The notes below the pieces were generated by a model. It was not told the DNA's origin and did not search any database. It saw only the letters and a list, made by a program, of their open reading frames with translations. A stretch of DNA of 64,000 nucleotides from Streptomyces rubrogriseus (GTDB lineage Bacteria > Actinomycetota > Actinomycetes > Streptomycetales > Streptomycetaceae), in contig NZ_CP116256.1 of NCBI RefSeq assembly GCF_027947575.1, positions 5,890,001-5,954,000 on the forward strand. The letters run 5' to 3'. Below are positions 40,493-49,345 of this stretch, piece after piece. The translations under genes were made by a program, and so were the position numbers. How positions within the stretch are numbered: the first letter of the stretch is position 1; every line of letters starts with the position of its first letter.

Positions 40493-42115
40493 ATGTCCGC
40501 ACCAGCGCCGTCCACGCTGGCCATCGTCGACGCCGAGCCCCTGCCCCGGCAGGAGGAGGTCCTCACCGATGCGGCGCTCGCCTTCGTGGCCGAGCTGCAC
40601 CGGCGGTTCACGCCCCGGCGTGACGAGCTCCTCGCCCGCCGAGCGGAGCGCCGCGCCGAGATCGCCCGCACCTCCACGCTCGACTTCCTCCCGGAGACCG
40701 CCGCGATCCGCGCGGACGACTCCTGGAAGGTGGCCCCCGCTCCGGCCGCGCTGAACGACCGCCGCGTCGAGATCACCGGCCCCACCGACCGCAAGATGAC
40801 CATCAACGCGCTCAACTCGGGCGCGAAGGTGTGGCTCGCGGACTTCGAGGACGCCTCCGCGCCGACCTGGGAGAACGTGGTCCTCGGCCAGCTCAACCTG
40901 GCCTCGGCCTACACCCGCGCCATCGACTTCACCGACGAGCGCACCGGCAAGTCCTACGCCCTGCGGCCGGACGCCGAACTGGCGACGGTCGTCATGCGCC
41001 CGCGCGGCTGGCACCTCGACGAGCGCCACCTCCAGGTCGACGGCCGCCCGGTCCCCGGCGCCCTGGTCGACTTCGGCCTGTACTTCTTCCACAACGCACA
41101 GCGCCTGCTGGACCTCGGCAAGGGCCCGTACTTCTACCTCCCGAAGACCGAGTCCCACCTGGAGGCCCGCCTCTGGAACGAGGTGTTCGTCTTCGCGCAG
41201 GACTACGTCGGCATCCCGCAGGGCACGGTCCGCGCCACCGTCCTGATCGAGACGATCACGGCCGCGTACGAGATGGAGGAGATCCTCTACGAACTGCGCG
41301 ACCACGCCTCCGGGCTGAACGCGGGACGCTGGGACTACCTGTTCTCCATCGTCAAGAACTTCCGTGACGGCGGCGCGAAGTTCGTCCTGCCGGACCGCAA
41401 CGCGGTGACGATGACCGCCCCGTTCATGCGGGCGTACACCGAACTCCTCGTCCGCACCTGCCACAAGCGGGGCGCGCACGCGATCGGCGGCATGGCGGCG
41501 TTCATCCCGTCCCGCCGGGACGCCGAGGTCAACAAGGTCGCCTTCGAGAAGGTCCGCGCCGACAAGGACCGCGAGGCCGGCGACGGCTTCGACGGCTCCT
41601 GGGTCGCCCACCCGGACCTGGTCCCGATCGCCATGGAGTCCTTCGACAAGGTCCTCGGCGACAAGCCGAACCAGAAGGACCGCCTGCGCGAGGACGTCGA
41701 CGTCAAGGCGGCCGACCTGATCGCGATCGACTCCCTGGACGCCAAGCCGACCTACGCCGGTCTGGTCAACGCCGTCCAGGTCGGCATCCGCTACATCGAG
41801 GCCTGGCTGCGCGGCCTCGGCGCGGTCGCCATCTTCAACCTGATGGAGGACGCGGCCACCGCCGAGATCTCCCGCTCGCAGATCTGGCAGTGGATCAACG
41901 CGGAGGTCGTCCTCGACAACGGCGAGCAGGTCACCGCCGACCTGGCCCGCCAGGTCGCCGCCGGGGAGCTGGCCAGCATCCGCGCCGAGATCGGCGACGA
42001 GGCCTTCGCGGCCGGCAACTGGCAGCAGGCCCACGACCTGCTGCTCACGGTGTCGCTCGACGAGGACTACGCCGACTTCCTGACGCTGCCGGCGTACGAG
42101 CAGCTCAAGGGCTGA
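40493..42115 (+). CDS. aceB: malate synthase A
   Basis: 540 residues, condensing glyoxylate with acetyl-CoA to malate. Family motifs visible: FEDASAPTW (~120), [11 protein letters not shown] (~168), [16 protein letters not shown] (~256) with the metal-binding acidic residues, and [15 protein letters not shown]. Length is typical of the A form. The ATG follows GAAGGAAG. Next to the allantoin pathway it would consume the glyoxylate from ureidoglycolate; no isocitrate lyase is adjacent, so this copy probably serves purine catabolism as well as or instead of the glyoxylate shunt. Confidence 0.96.
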   Translation: MSAPAPSTLAIVDAEPLPRQEEVLTDAALAFVAELHRRFTPRRDELLARRAERRAEIARTSTLDFLPETAAIRADDSWKVAPAPAALNDRRVEITGPTDRKMTINALNSGAKVWLADFEDASAPTWENVVLGQLNLASAYTRAIDFTDERTGKSYALRPDAELATVVMRPRGWHLDERHLQVDGRPVPGALVDFGLYFFHNAQRLLDLGKGPYFYLPKTESHLEARLWNEVFVFAQDYVGIPQGTVRATVLIETITAAYEMEEILYELRDHASGLNAGRWDYLFSIVKNFRDGGAKFVLPDRNAVTMTAPFMRAYTELLVRTCHKRGAHAIGGMAAFIPSRRDAEVNKVAFEKVRADKDREAGDGFDGSWVAHPDLVPIAMESFDKVLGDKPNQKDRLREDVDVKAADLIAIDSLDAKPTYAGLVNAVQVGIRYIEAWLRGLGAVAIFNLMEDAATAEISRSQIWQWINAEVVLDNGEQVTADLARQVAAGELASIRAEIGDEAFAAGNWQQAHDLLLTVSLDEDYADFLTLPAYEQLKG

Positions 42116-42134
42116 CGTCCTACGGGCCTGGTGA

Positions 42135-42175
42135 TCCGCGCCCCCGGTGCCGCAGCACGGCACCGGGGGCGCGGA
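42135..42175. terminator. strong hairpin terminator after malate synthase
   Basis: Perfect 18-bp inverted repeat (TCCGCGCCCCCGGTGCCG and its complement) around CAGCA, in the 66-bp convergent gap. Bidirectional terminator. Confidence 0.92.
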
Positions 42176-42181
42176 CGCGTG

Positions 42182-43102
42182 TCAGCCGAGGTGGACGGAC
42201 CAGTCCTGCTCGGCGGGCGGCTTGCCGTGCAGGTCGGGGACCCGCTTGAGCCAGTCGGGCCGCCCCCGCCGTGTGTGCGCCGCGCGGGCGGCGTTCTCGG
42301 CGGCGAGTTCCTCGCGGCTCGGGAATCCGGTGGGCAGCCACTGCCGGGAGGCCTGTACGCGCGCGTGCAGGTAGTCCACGTAGGCGGCGCGCACCTTCTC
42401 CGGCGTGTCGAGGTCGCCCTCGCAGGTCAGCCAGGCCTCCGGCACCCGGTCCACCACCTCGCGCAGCAGTTCCCGTGTCACCTTCGGCGCCAGCTCGGCG
42501 TCGGCGGCCGGGAGGTCGGGCGCGTAGTGGCCGAGGGCGTGGTGCCGGAAGTCGTACGCCTTCTCGGGCGGGGAGGCGCCCCAGCGGTGGTGGAAGACGA
42601 GGGCCGCGCCGTGGTCGATGAGCCACAGGCGCGGCGGCACGGTGCCGAGGGTGGGCCAGACCATCAGGTTGGAGCTGTGCACCGTCCGGTCGACGTTGAC
42701 GGTGAGGGCGTCCAGCCAGACGACCCGCCCGGCCTCCCGCGCGTCCACCGGGAACACCTCGGCCAGCTCGGGCGTGAAGTCGGCACCGCCCGACAGGTAG
42801 TCCATGCCGAGGTTGAGCCCCGCGCTGGCGTGCAGCAGCTCCCGCACCTCCTGGTGCGGTTCGGCCTCCGCGATCGCCGGGTCGAAGTGCGCGAGCACCA
42901 GCTCCGGCACCCGCAGCCCCAGCTCCCGGGCCAGCTCCCCGACGACCACCTCGGCGACCAGCGCCTTGCGGCCCTGCGCGGAGCCGGTGAACTTCAGCAC
43001 GTAGGTGCCGAGATCGTCGGCCTCGACGACGGCGGGCACGGAGCCGCCGGAGCGCAGGGGCTCGATGTAGCGGCTCGCGGTGACCTGTCTCATGTTCTGC
43101 AT
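42182..43102 (-). CDS. HipA-like protein of unknown function
   Basis: 306 residues resembling the HipA-like kinase family: GTYVLKFTGSAQGRKALVAEVV (ATP-site Lys and Glu), VVWLDALTVNVDRTVHSSNLMVW (catalytic loop NVDRTxxNxN-like, with Asp and Asn), and LWLIDHGAALVFHH (DxG metal motif as DHG). There is no HipB partner next to it, so it is not a standard toxin-antitoxin pair. It may phosphorylate protein or a small substrate. Start either ATG 43102 or ATG 43093. Common as a solitary gene in Streptomyces beside malate synthase. Confidence 0.75.
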   Translation of the reverse strand: MQNMRQVTASRYIEPLRSGGSVPAVVEADDLGTYVLKFTGSAQGRKALVAEVVVGELARELGLRVPELVLAHFDPAIAEAEPHQEVRELLHASAGLNLGMDYLSGGADFTPELAEVFPVDAREAGRVVWLDALTVNVDRTVHSSNLMVWPTLGTVPPRLWLIDHGAALVFHHRWGASPPEKAYDFRHHALGHYAPDLPAADAELAPKVTRELLREVVDRVPEAWLTCEGDLDTPEKVRAAYVDYLHARVQASRQWLPTGFPSREELAAENAARAAHTRRGRPDWLKRVPDLHGKPPAEQDWSVHLG

Positions 43103-43163
43103 CGTAGCCAGTAGCCTGAGGCGGGCTGCCGCCCAGAGCGCCACCGTCGAAAGGATTCGGTTC

Positions 43164-43583
43164 ATGGGTACTGATTCCGCCGCCGCCCTCTCCCTGGTGA
43201 ACACTGTCGTGGCCGAGGCGTTCGATCGCTGGAGCCCGCCGCTCCACAAGGAATTCGAGACGAACACGCACCGCGACCAGTGCGGCCAGACGCTGCTCCA
43301 CGACGCCCCTGAGCTGCGCATCTGGCAGACCCGGCTCGATCCCGGTGAGCGGCTTCCCGTCCATCGCCACGAGCGGGACTATGTCTGGATAGCCCTGACC
43401 CACGGCACGGCGCGGCAGCACGAAGGCGATGGAACCAGCCGGGAGATCTCCTTCGAGCGCGGCCGCACCCAGTACTTCACTTTCGACGAGGGGCAGCATC
43501 ACCTGCACGACCTGAGGAATATCGGCGACGAGCCCCTCTCCTTTCTCACCGTCGAGACGGGTGGCGGGGCAGCGGCGCGCTGA
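43164..43583 (+). CDS. cupin-domain protein
   Basis: 139 residues forming one cupin barrel: ERLPVHRHERDYVWIAL supplies the first metal motif (His, His, Glu-like) and HLHDLRNIGDEPLSFLTVE the second half. Role unknown; may be a sensor or isomerase. The ATG at 43164 has AAAGGA about 8 nt upstream. Divergent from the HipA-like gene. Its last 38 bases overlap, tail to tail, the end of the next operon on the other strand, with no room for a terminator. Confidence 0.8.
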   Translation: MGTDSAAALSLVNTVVAEAFDRWSPPLHKEFETNTHRDQCGQTLLHDAPELRIWQTRLDPGERLPVHRHERDYVWIALTHGTARQHEGDGTSREISFERGRTQYFTFDEGQHHLHDLRNIGDEPLSFLTVETGGGAAAR

Positions 43584-45504
43584 GGGCGTCGAGGAACACC
43601 TCGTTCGCCGACCGCTCGCCGACGGAGACACGGCAGGTGCCGGGGACCAGGCTCCCGACGTCCGCGACGAGGATGCCCGCGGCACGCAGGCGTTCCATGG
43701 TGCGTTCCGGCTCGTGCAACCGGAGCAGCAGGAAGTTGGCCTGGGACGGGAACACCCGCTCCACCGCGGGGTTCTGGGCCAGCAGCGCGGCCATGCGGTC
43801 CCGCTCGGTCAGGATGCGGGCGACGCTGTCGCGCACGCGGTGCGTGTCCACGAGCCGTTCCCGTACGGCTCGCTGCGACGCGTCGGTGAATCCGAAAGGC
43901 ACCTGTACCCGGCGCAGCGCCTCGACGATGCCGGGGCGGGCGAGTGCGACGCCGCAGCGGGCCCCGGCGAGACCCCACGCCTTCGACAGGGTGCGCAGGA
44001 CGACGAGGTTGTCGTGCTCGGCGACCAGGCCGGCATGTGAGGGCTGATCGCTGAACTCGACGTAGGCCTCGTCGATCACCACCAACCCGGTTGACCGGGT
44101 GACGAGTTCGCGGACCTGCCCGGGTCGGGGCCGGGTGCCCACGGGGTTGTTCGGGTCGCACAGGAACGTGACCCGGGGGCCGGTGGCCAGGATCCGGTCC
44201 ACGTCGAGCCGGTCGAAATCTTCGCCACCGAGGGGTACTTCCGTGACCGGCAGCCCCAGGACCCGGGCGAAGTGCGCGTAGAGCTCGAAGGTGGGGGGCG
44301 TCACGCAGATCCGGTCCCCCGACGACGTCAGCGCCGTCAGCAGCAGACTGACGGCGTCCACCGCACCGCTGGAGAAGATCAGGTGGTCCTCCGTCAGGGA
44401 GGCGAGGCCCTCCTGGCCGGGCAGCTCGCCCACGGTGTTGAGGTAGGTACGGGCGAGGTCCGCCGTGTCGAGGTCCGGATAGCGGCCGCCCGGGCCCAGG
44501 AAGGGGTTGGTGTTGCTCGACAGATCGACGAGGTCGAACCGTGGCCGGTGCCGGAAGCGGGCCGGTCCCGGAACCTCGACCGTGGTGACGGACGGCGCCG
44601 CGAAACGGGTCGGTTCGACCCGGGGGGACGACTGCCGGGGTGCCGTGAGGCCCGGCGCCCGCAGCCAGTGGTCGAGCGGCACGAAGAGGTCGGCGCCCAG
44701 GGCACGCAGGGCGTCGGGCTCGCCGCGGCCGAGGTGGACCCAGTCGAGACCGGCGCCACGCGCGTCGGTGTACAGCCGGTGGAGGAAGGCCGCGTGGAGG
44801 TCGTGGCGGGCGGCGGGGTCGTCGCGGTCGGCGGCCAGGGCCAGGCAGTACGTGCCCCGGCCGCTGTGGGAGCCCAGGAGGAGCCCCGCCTGGACCACGT
44901 CCTCGTCCCCACGGCGCCGTACGAGCAGTTCGGCGCGGGCCGCCAACGGGCCCTGTGCCAGGGCCTTCAGCGCCGCCGGGCCGAGGAGGCCGCCGTGCGG
45001 GCCCGTCGCGGCGGCGTCGGATGCCCACGGCGTCTCGTCGAGCCCGGTCAACGGGATCCGTTCCCAGGTCAGCTCCTCCGAGACGGCGCGGCTGCTTCGG
45101 CGCAGGTCGTCGACGCGCCCGGCCCCGAGGCGGCCGCGTAGCAGCTCGTCCACGTCGCCGTTCAGTCGCGTCACGCACTCGGAGCCGGCCGCGACCGGGA
45201 CGAAGCCCGCCGCGCGGAGTGCTCCCGTGTCGTCCGTGCGGCGCACACCGGGCACCAGGATCTGCTCGACGGCCGACTCCCGGGCCCGGCGGACGAGCGC
45301 GTCGATCTCGGGCCCGGTGGGAGCAGGGCTCGTCGGGCCGTACCACGCGCCGCCGCCCACCAGGGTGGAGCGGTGCATGACGTCGGTGCCGGCCAACACG
45401 TCGTCCTCCAGGCCCAGTCGGACCGGGGAGCACACCGGGTCGGTGGAACCCAGGGCCGCGCACAGCACACGCCGCAGCTCGGCCGTGTCAGTGGCTCTGC
45501 GCAT
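43546..45504 (-). CDS. GNAT domain fused to HisC-like PLP aminotransferase
   Basis: 652 residues, twice the length of a HisC. Residues 1-~295 look like an acetyltransferase-type domain (LLRGRLGAGRVDDLRRSSRA, GLLLGSHSGRGTYCLALAADR, LGRGEPDALRALGADLF). Residues ~315-650 are a class I/II aminotransferase: SSNTNPFLGPGGRYPD, CDPNNPVGT, DEAYVEF and the PLP lysine Lys508 in TLSKAWGLAGARCG. HisC-like enzymes act on histidinol phosphate, aromatic amino acids or, as CobD, decarboxylate. Last gene of a leftward operon with an A-PCP-TE synthetase, where a transaminase could make the keto-acid substrate or amine product. The ATG at 45504 has GGAAGGGGGA upstream and overlaps the epimerase gene by 17 bp. 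The fusion is uncommon in my experience. Confidence 0.85.
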   Translation of the reverse strand: MRRATDTAELRRVLCAALGSTDPVCSPVRLGLEDDVLAGTDVMHRSTLVGGGAWYGPTSPAPTGPEIDALVRRARESAVEQILVPGVRRTDDTGALRAAGFVPVAAGSECVTRLNGDVDELLRGRLGAGRVDDLRRSSRAVSEELTWERIPLTGLDETPWASDAAATGPHGGLLGPAALKALAQGPLAARAELLVRRRGDEDVVQAGLLLGSHSGRGTYCLALAADRDDPAARHDLHAAFLHRLYTDARGAGLDWVHLGRGEPDALRALGADLFVPLDHWLRAPGLTAPRQSSPRVEPTRFAAPSVTTVEVPGPARFRHRPRFDLVDLSSNTNPFLGPGGRYPDLDTADLARTYLNTVGELPGQEGLASLTEDHLIFSSGAVDAVSLLLTALTSSGDRICVTPPTFELYAHFARVLGLPVTEVPLGGEDFDRLDVDRILATGPRVTFLCDPNNPVGTRPRPGQVRELVTRSTGLVVIDEAYVEFSDQPSHAGLVAEHDNLVVLRTLSKAWGLAGARCGVALARPGIVEALRRVQVPFGFTDASQRAVRERLVDTHRVRDSVARILTERDRMAALLAQNPAVERVFPSQANFLLLRLHEPERTMERLRAAGILVADVGSLVPGTCRVSVGERSANEVFLDALSAPLPRHPSRR

Positions 45505-46477
45505 GCCGTCCCCCTTCCGGGGCCGTCGCCCGGTGTGCGTCGACGCGGTCGCGGTACTCCTCGAACAGCTCGCCCAGCGTGCGGGCGATTCCCGTCTCCC
45601 ACCCCACGGTGCAGTCACCGATGAGGCCTCGCCGCACCTCGTGGTCGAAGACCGCCGTCTCCCGGCTGCGGTCGCTGCGCTCCAGCCGGAGCGGCACCCC
45701 GGTGAGGGCGGACATGTACTCCAGGAGGTCGGTGACGCCGACCTCCTCGTCGCCGCCCCAGTTCACGACCCGCGCGGGGGTCCGCGCCACCTGCCACAGC
45801 AGCGGCACCTGGCGGACGAGGTCGTCGGTGTGCAGGAGGTTGCAGTAGTTCTGCCCCCGGTGCGGCACCGCGGCCGGTCTTCCCTCGCGCATCTGCCGGA
45901 AGAGGATCATGGGGACTCCGCCGTGGCCGTACGGGCCGTAGGCGATGTTGAGCCGGGCGATCACCGACGGCAGCCCGAGGGCCTCGGACAGGCCGCGCAC
46001 GACGCCCTCGGCCGAGAGCTTGGCCACGGGGTACGTGGGCAGCCAGGGCACCGCACCGCCGAGCGGGTCGTCCTCCCGGTAGCGGTGGGTGGGCTCGTCC
46101 CGGTGGTAGACGACGCCCGACGACACGTGGAGGAAGCCCTCGGCGCCGGCGCAGTGCGTCATCAGCCGTGCGGTGCCCACGCTGTTGACGCGGGCGGTCC
46201 GCTCGAAGTCCCGGCCGTCGCCGCGGTGCACCGCGGAGTGCAGGACGTGGGTGAAGTCCCGGGGCAGGTCGGGCAGTGTGCCGTCGCCCATGTCCCAGAC
46301 GACGGTGCGGGCGCCCGCCTGCTCCAACGCCTCGCGGGCCGCCGGGTCACCGAAACGGCCCAGGCACCACACCTCGTTGTCGCGGGCGAGCGCCTCGGCG
46401 ACCGGCCGCGCGACCTGACCGGTGCCGCCGGTGACGAGGATCTTCTTGCCGTGCATGCTCATCCGCTCCTCGCTCAT
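45488..46477 (-). CDS. NAD-dependent epimerase/dehydratase family reductase
   Basis: 329-residue extended SDR. Cofactor motif LVTGGTGQVARPV near the N-terminus, SSGVVY (Ser) and YPVAKLS (YxxxK at about 175), and RLNIAYGPYGHGG. May reduce or epimerise the product of the neighbouring synthetase or a nucleotide sugar; no glycosyltransferase is near, so the first seems likelier. The ATG at 46477 overlaps the synthetase stop (ATGA). Internal ATGs at 46462 and 46456 lie closer behind GAGGAG, so the mature start may be MHGKKILV. Confidence 0.85.
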   Translation of the reverse strand: MSEERMSMHGKKILVTGGTGQVARPVAEALARDNEVWCLGRFGDPAAREALEQAGARTVVWDMGDGTLPDLPRDFTHVLHSAVHRGDGRDFERTARVNSVGTARLMTHCAGAEGFLHVSSGVVYHRDEPTHRYREDDPLGGAVPWLPTYPVAKLSAEGVVRGLSEALGLPSVIARLNIAYGPYGHGGVPMILFRQMREGRPAAVPHRGQNYCNLLHTDDLVRQVPLLWQVARTPARVVNWGGDEEVGVTDLLEYMSALTGVPLRLERSDRSRETAVFDHEVRRGLIGDCTVGWETGIARTLGELFEEYRDRVDAHRATAPEGGRHAQSH

Positions 46478-49254
46478 CGTTCGAGGGCGCGGGTCAGCTC
46501 GCGCCGCAGGGTCGCCTGGAATGCCTGTACGTGCTGGGGGCTCATGAGGGTGTAGTGCTCCCCGTCGACCTCGGTGTATGTGTTGGGGCGGCGGGTGAAC
46601 CGGTCCCAGTGCCGCAGCTGCTGGTCGAGCCAGTCCTGCTTCGTGCCCTTCAGCGGGGTGCAGTAGAAGACGTCGACCCGCTCGACCGACCCGGACGGCT
46701 CGTAGGTGCGGCCCAGGTGCACCATGCCCTGGGCCAGGTGGACCCAGGCGGTGAACCGTTCGAGGGTGAGGTCGAGTTCGGTCAGCCGGCGTTCGGGTGC
46801 GTGCGCGACGAGGTACGCCAGCTGGTCCGCCTCCGGCAGGGGGCGCAGCGCCGCGGTGAGCTCCGGGATGCGGGCGGGTTCGATCAGTTCGAGGAAGAGG
46901 GCGAGGTTGAGGGCGCCGTCGGTGAAGGTGATCTCGTTCATCCGGCCGGAGATCGACGGAGGCAGGTTGAAGACGCCGACGAACTTCACCTCGTCGCCCT
47001 CGGCCTCCAGGCGTTTGGCGATCTCGAAGGCCACGGCGCCGCCGTAGGAGTATCCGGCGACCGCGTACGGCCCGCTGCGCTGGGTCCGCCGGATCGCGGC
47101 GACGTAGGTGGTGACCATCTCGTCGAACGAGGCGAAGGGCGTCTCGCCGCTGCCGAACCCGCGTGCGCGCAGGGCGTGGAAGGGCCGCTCGCCGGTGAAG
47201 TACTGGGCGAGGTTCACGAAGACGAGCACTTCGCCCAGGCCGGGGTGCACGCAGAACAACGGCGTGCCGTCCCCGGTCGCCTGGAGCGGTACCAGCGGAT
47301 CGTAGGCGGCGTCGCCTCCGGCTTCGCGGCCGGTGGTCAGCCGGTGGGCGAGCGCTCGCACGGTCGGCGCCTGCAACAGGGTCGCCATCGGTAAGTCGTC
47401 GATGCCGAACTCCGTCCGGATCCGCAGCTTGAGCCGGAGCACGTCGAGGGAGGTGCCGCCCAGATCGAAGAAGCTGCTGGTCGCGGACACCCGCTCGACG
47501 TTCAGTACGCGCGCGTAGAGGTCGGCGAGCCCGGTCTCGACGTCACCCCGCGGAGCCACGTGGACGCCGAGGAACCGGGTGCTCACCTCGTCCGCCCTGC
47601 GCGCCGCGGCGTCCAGGTCGCCGGCCTCGACGGCGGCGCGCAGGCGCGTCCGGAGGATCTTGTTCAGGTTGCTGCGCGGGATGTCCGACTCGCCCACGGG
47701 AAGGATCAGGTGCGGTCTGAACCCCCAGTGCATGACGGTGGAGCTGCGGATCGCGACGAGGGTTCGGTACAGGGCCGTCGCGTCCGCCGCGTCCCGGGCG
47801 GGGACGAAGGCGACGGCGAGCTGTTCGGAGTCGGCGCCTTCGGGCCGGACGGGGAACGCGGCGACCTGTCCGGGCCGCACGCCCTCCAGTGTGTCCAGGG
47901 CGGCCTCCAGGTCGTGGCTGTAGTAGTTGACGCCGTTGACGATGACGGAGTCCTTGGTGCGGCCGACGAGGGTCAGCCGGCCGTCGGCGTCCAGGCGCCC
48001 CAGGTCGCCGGTGCGGAACCAGCCGTCGCCGGTGAACGCCTCGGCGGTGGCTTCCTTGTCGCCGTAGTAGCCGTCGGTGACCATGGGGCCGCGCAACTGC
48101 ACCTCGCCCGGTTCGGTGCGGCCGGGCTGCCGGGTGGAGGAGAGCACGGTGCCGTCTCCGCCGGTGACGCGGATCTCCAGTCCGCGCACGGGGCGGCCGA
48201 GCGGCGGGAACTCCGCGTTCAGGTCCCGGTCGGCGAACTCTGCGTTGAACACGCTGCCCGCGCAGGTCTCGGTCATGCCGAAGGCGGGCACGATCACGTC
48301 ACCGCGCAGCCCGTACGGGGCGAGCGCCTGAGTGAAGCCGCGCACGGTGGCGGTCACGGTGGCCTCGCCGCCGGAGATGATGTGGCGGACCTGCGACAGG
48401 TCCCACGCGTCGGGCGCGGGCGGCCGCTCGGCGAGCTCCTGGTTCAGCTGCCCGAAGAGGAAGTTGGGGGTGAAGGTGACCGTCACCCGGTGCGTGTCGA
48501 TAAGCCGGAGGAACTCCAGGGGGTCGGAGAGGACCGTGGCCGGGTCGGTCATGACCTGGTTCGCCCCGTTGAACATGGGCAGCAGATGGGCCTCCACGGC
48601 GGCGATGTGGTCGGTCGAGATCCAGTTCAGCGAGGTGTCGTCGGGGCCGAGTCCGAGTGCCCCGGCCTTCCCGGCCTGCGCGGCGAGGAGGTTGGCGTGG
48701 GTGAGCCGGACGGCCTTGCTCGTTCCGGTGGACCCAGAGGTGAGCATCAGCAGGGCGAGGCCGTCCGGGGCGCTCGCGTACGGGGGTTGCGTCCCGCCCG
48801 CGGCCCGGCCCAGTTCCTCGACGGTCACCCGTCTCAGACCCACGTCGGGCAGTTCGTGTGCGGCCGCCCTCGTCTCGATCACCAGCGGGTCGCCGAGCAG
48901 TACCCGCAGGTGCTTCAACTGGTCGTGCCGCCGCGCCGGGTCGGCAGCCGGTGCGACCGGGCACGGAACGACACCGCTCAGCACACAGCCCCAGAACGCC
49001 GGAAAGAATTGCTTGGGTTCGGTGGCCGTGACAAGGGCACGGTGCCCCGGGGCGGTGCCGTGGTCGCGCAGTCCCTGTGCGATGCGGGCGGCGGCGTCCC
49101 GCAGTTCCGCATAGGAAAGGAATGTGCGAGTGTCACCGACGAACATGACACCGCGGGAGGTGTCGAGCGCCGCGCGGTCGAGCAGGTCGGGGAGTGTCGC
49201 GGCGGCAGGATGTATGTCCGGTGTGGCAGTTCCAGGCGTGGGAATTCCAGGCAT
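46474..49254 (-). CDS. stand-alone A-PCP-TE synthetase (NRPS-like tridomain)
   Basis: 926 residues with no condensation domain. Adenylation/acyl-ligase 1-~555: LLMLTSGSTGTSKAVRLTH (A3), SLNWISTDHIAAVEAHLLP (A4), VPAFGMTETC (A5), GWFRTGDLGRL (A7), GRTKDSVIVNGVNYYSHDLE (A8, CoA-ligase-like) and SNLNKILRTRL (A10 Lys). Carrier protein ~575-660 with FFDLGGTSLD (Ser602). Thioesterase ~680-926 with GYSYGG (Ser736) and DGEHYTLMS (His900). The same order is found in atromentin- and ralfuranone-type synthetases, which activate aryl pyruvates and join two of them. That substrate class is inferred from architecture and the transaminase in the operon. ATG 49254 has GGAGG 10 nt upstream. Confidence 0.9.
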   Translation of the reverse strand: MPGIPTPGTATPDIHPAAATLPDLLDRAALDTSRGVMFVGDTRTFLSYAELRDAAARIAQGLRDHGTAPGHRALVTATEPKQFFPAFWGCVLSGVVPCPVAPAADPARRHDQLKHLRVLLGDPLVIETRAAAHELPDVGLRRVTVEELGRAAGGTQPPYASAPDGLALLMLTSGSTGTSKAVRLTHANLLAAQAGKAGALGLGPDDTSLNWISTDHIAAVEAHLLPMFNGANQVMTDPATVLSDPLEFLRLIDTHRVTVTFTPNFLFGQLNQELAERPPAPDAWDLSQVRHIISGGEATVTATVRGFTQALAPYGLRGDVIVPAFGMTETCAGSVFNAEFADRDLNAEFPPLGRPVRGLEIRVTGGDGTVLSSTRQPGRTEPGEVQLRGPMVTDGYYGDKEATAEAFTGDGWFRTGDLGRLDADGRLTLVGRTKDSVIVNGVNYYSHDLEAALDTLEGVRPGQVAAFPVRPEGADSEQLAVAFVPARDAADATALYRTLVAIRSSTVMHWGFRPHLILPVGESDIPRSNLNKILRTRLRAAVEAGDLDAAARRADEVSTRFLGVHVAPRGDVETGLADLYARVLNVERVSATSSFFDLGGTSLDVLRLKLRIRTEFGIDDLPMATLLQAPTVRALAHRLTTGREAGGDAAYDPLVPLQATGDGTPLFCVHPGLGEVLVFVNLAQYFTGERPFHALRARGFGSGETPFASFDEMVTTYVAAIRRTQRSGPYAVAGYSYGGAVAFEIAKRLEAEGDEVKFVGVFNLPPSISGRMNEITFTDGALNLALFLELIEPARIPELTAALRPLPEADQLAYLVAHAPERRLTELDLTLERFTAWVHLAQGMVHLGRTYEPSGSVERVDVFYCTPLKGTKQDWLDQQLRHWDRFTRRPNTYTEVDGEHYTLMSPQHVQAFQATLRRELTRALER

Positions 49255-49345
49255 GCGAAGAGAACCTCCGGTTCGAAGGCAGAGGAAGACAGGGAAGGCA
49301 GGGCAGGGGTGCGCCACGACTTCCCTCGGGTTGCGGAGCGTCCCG

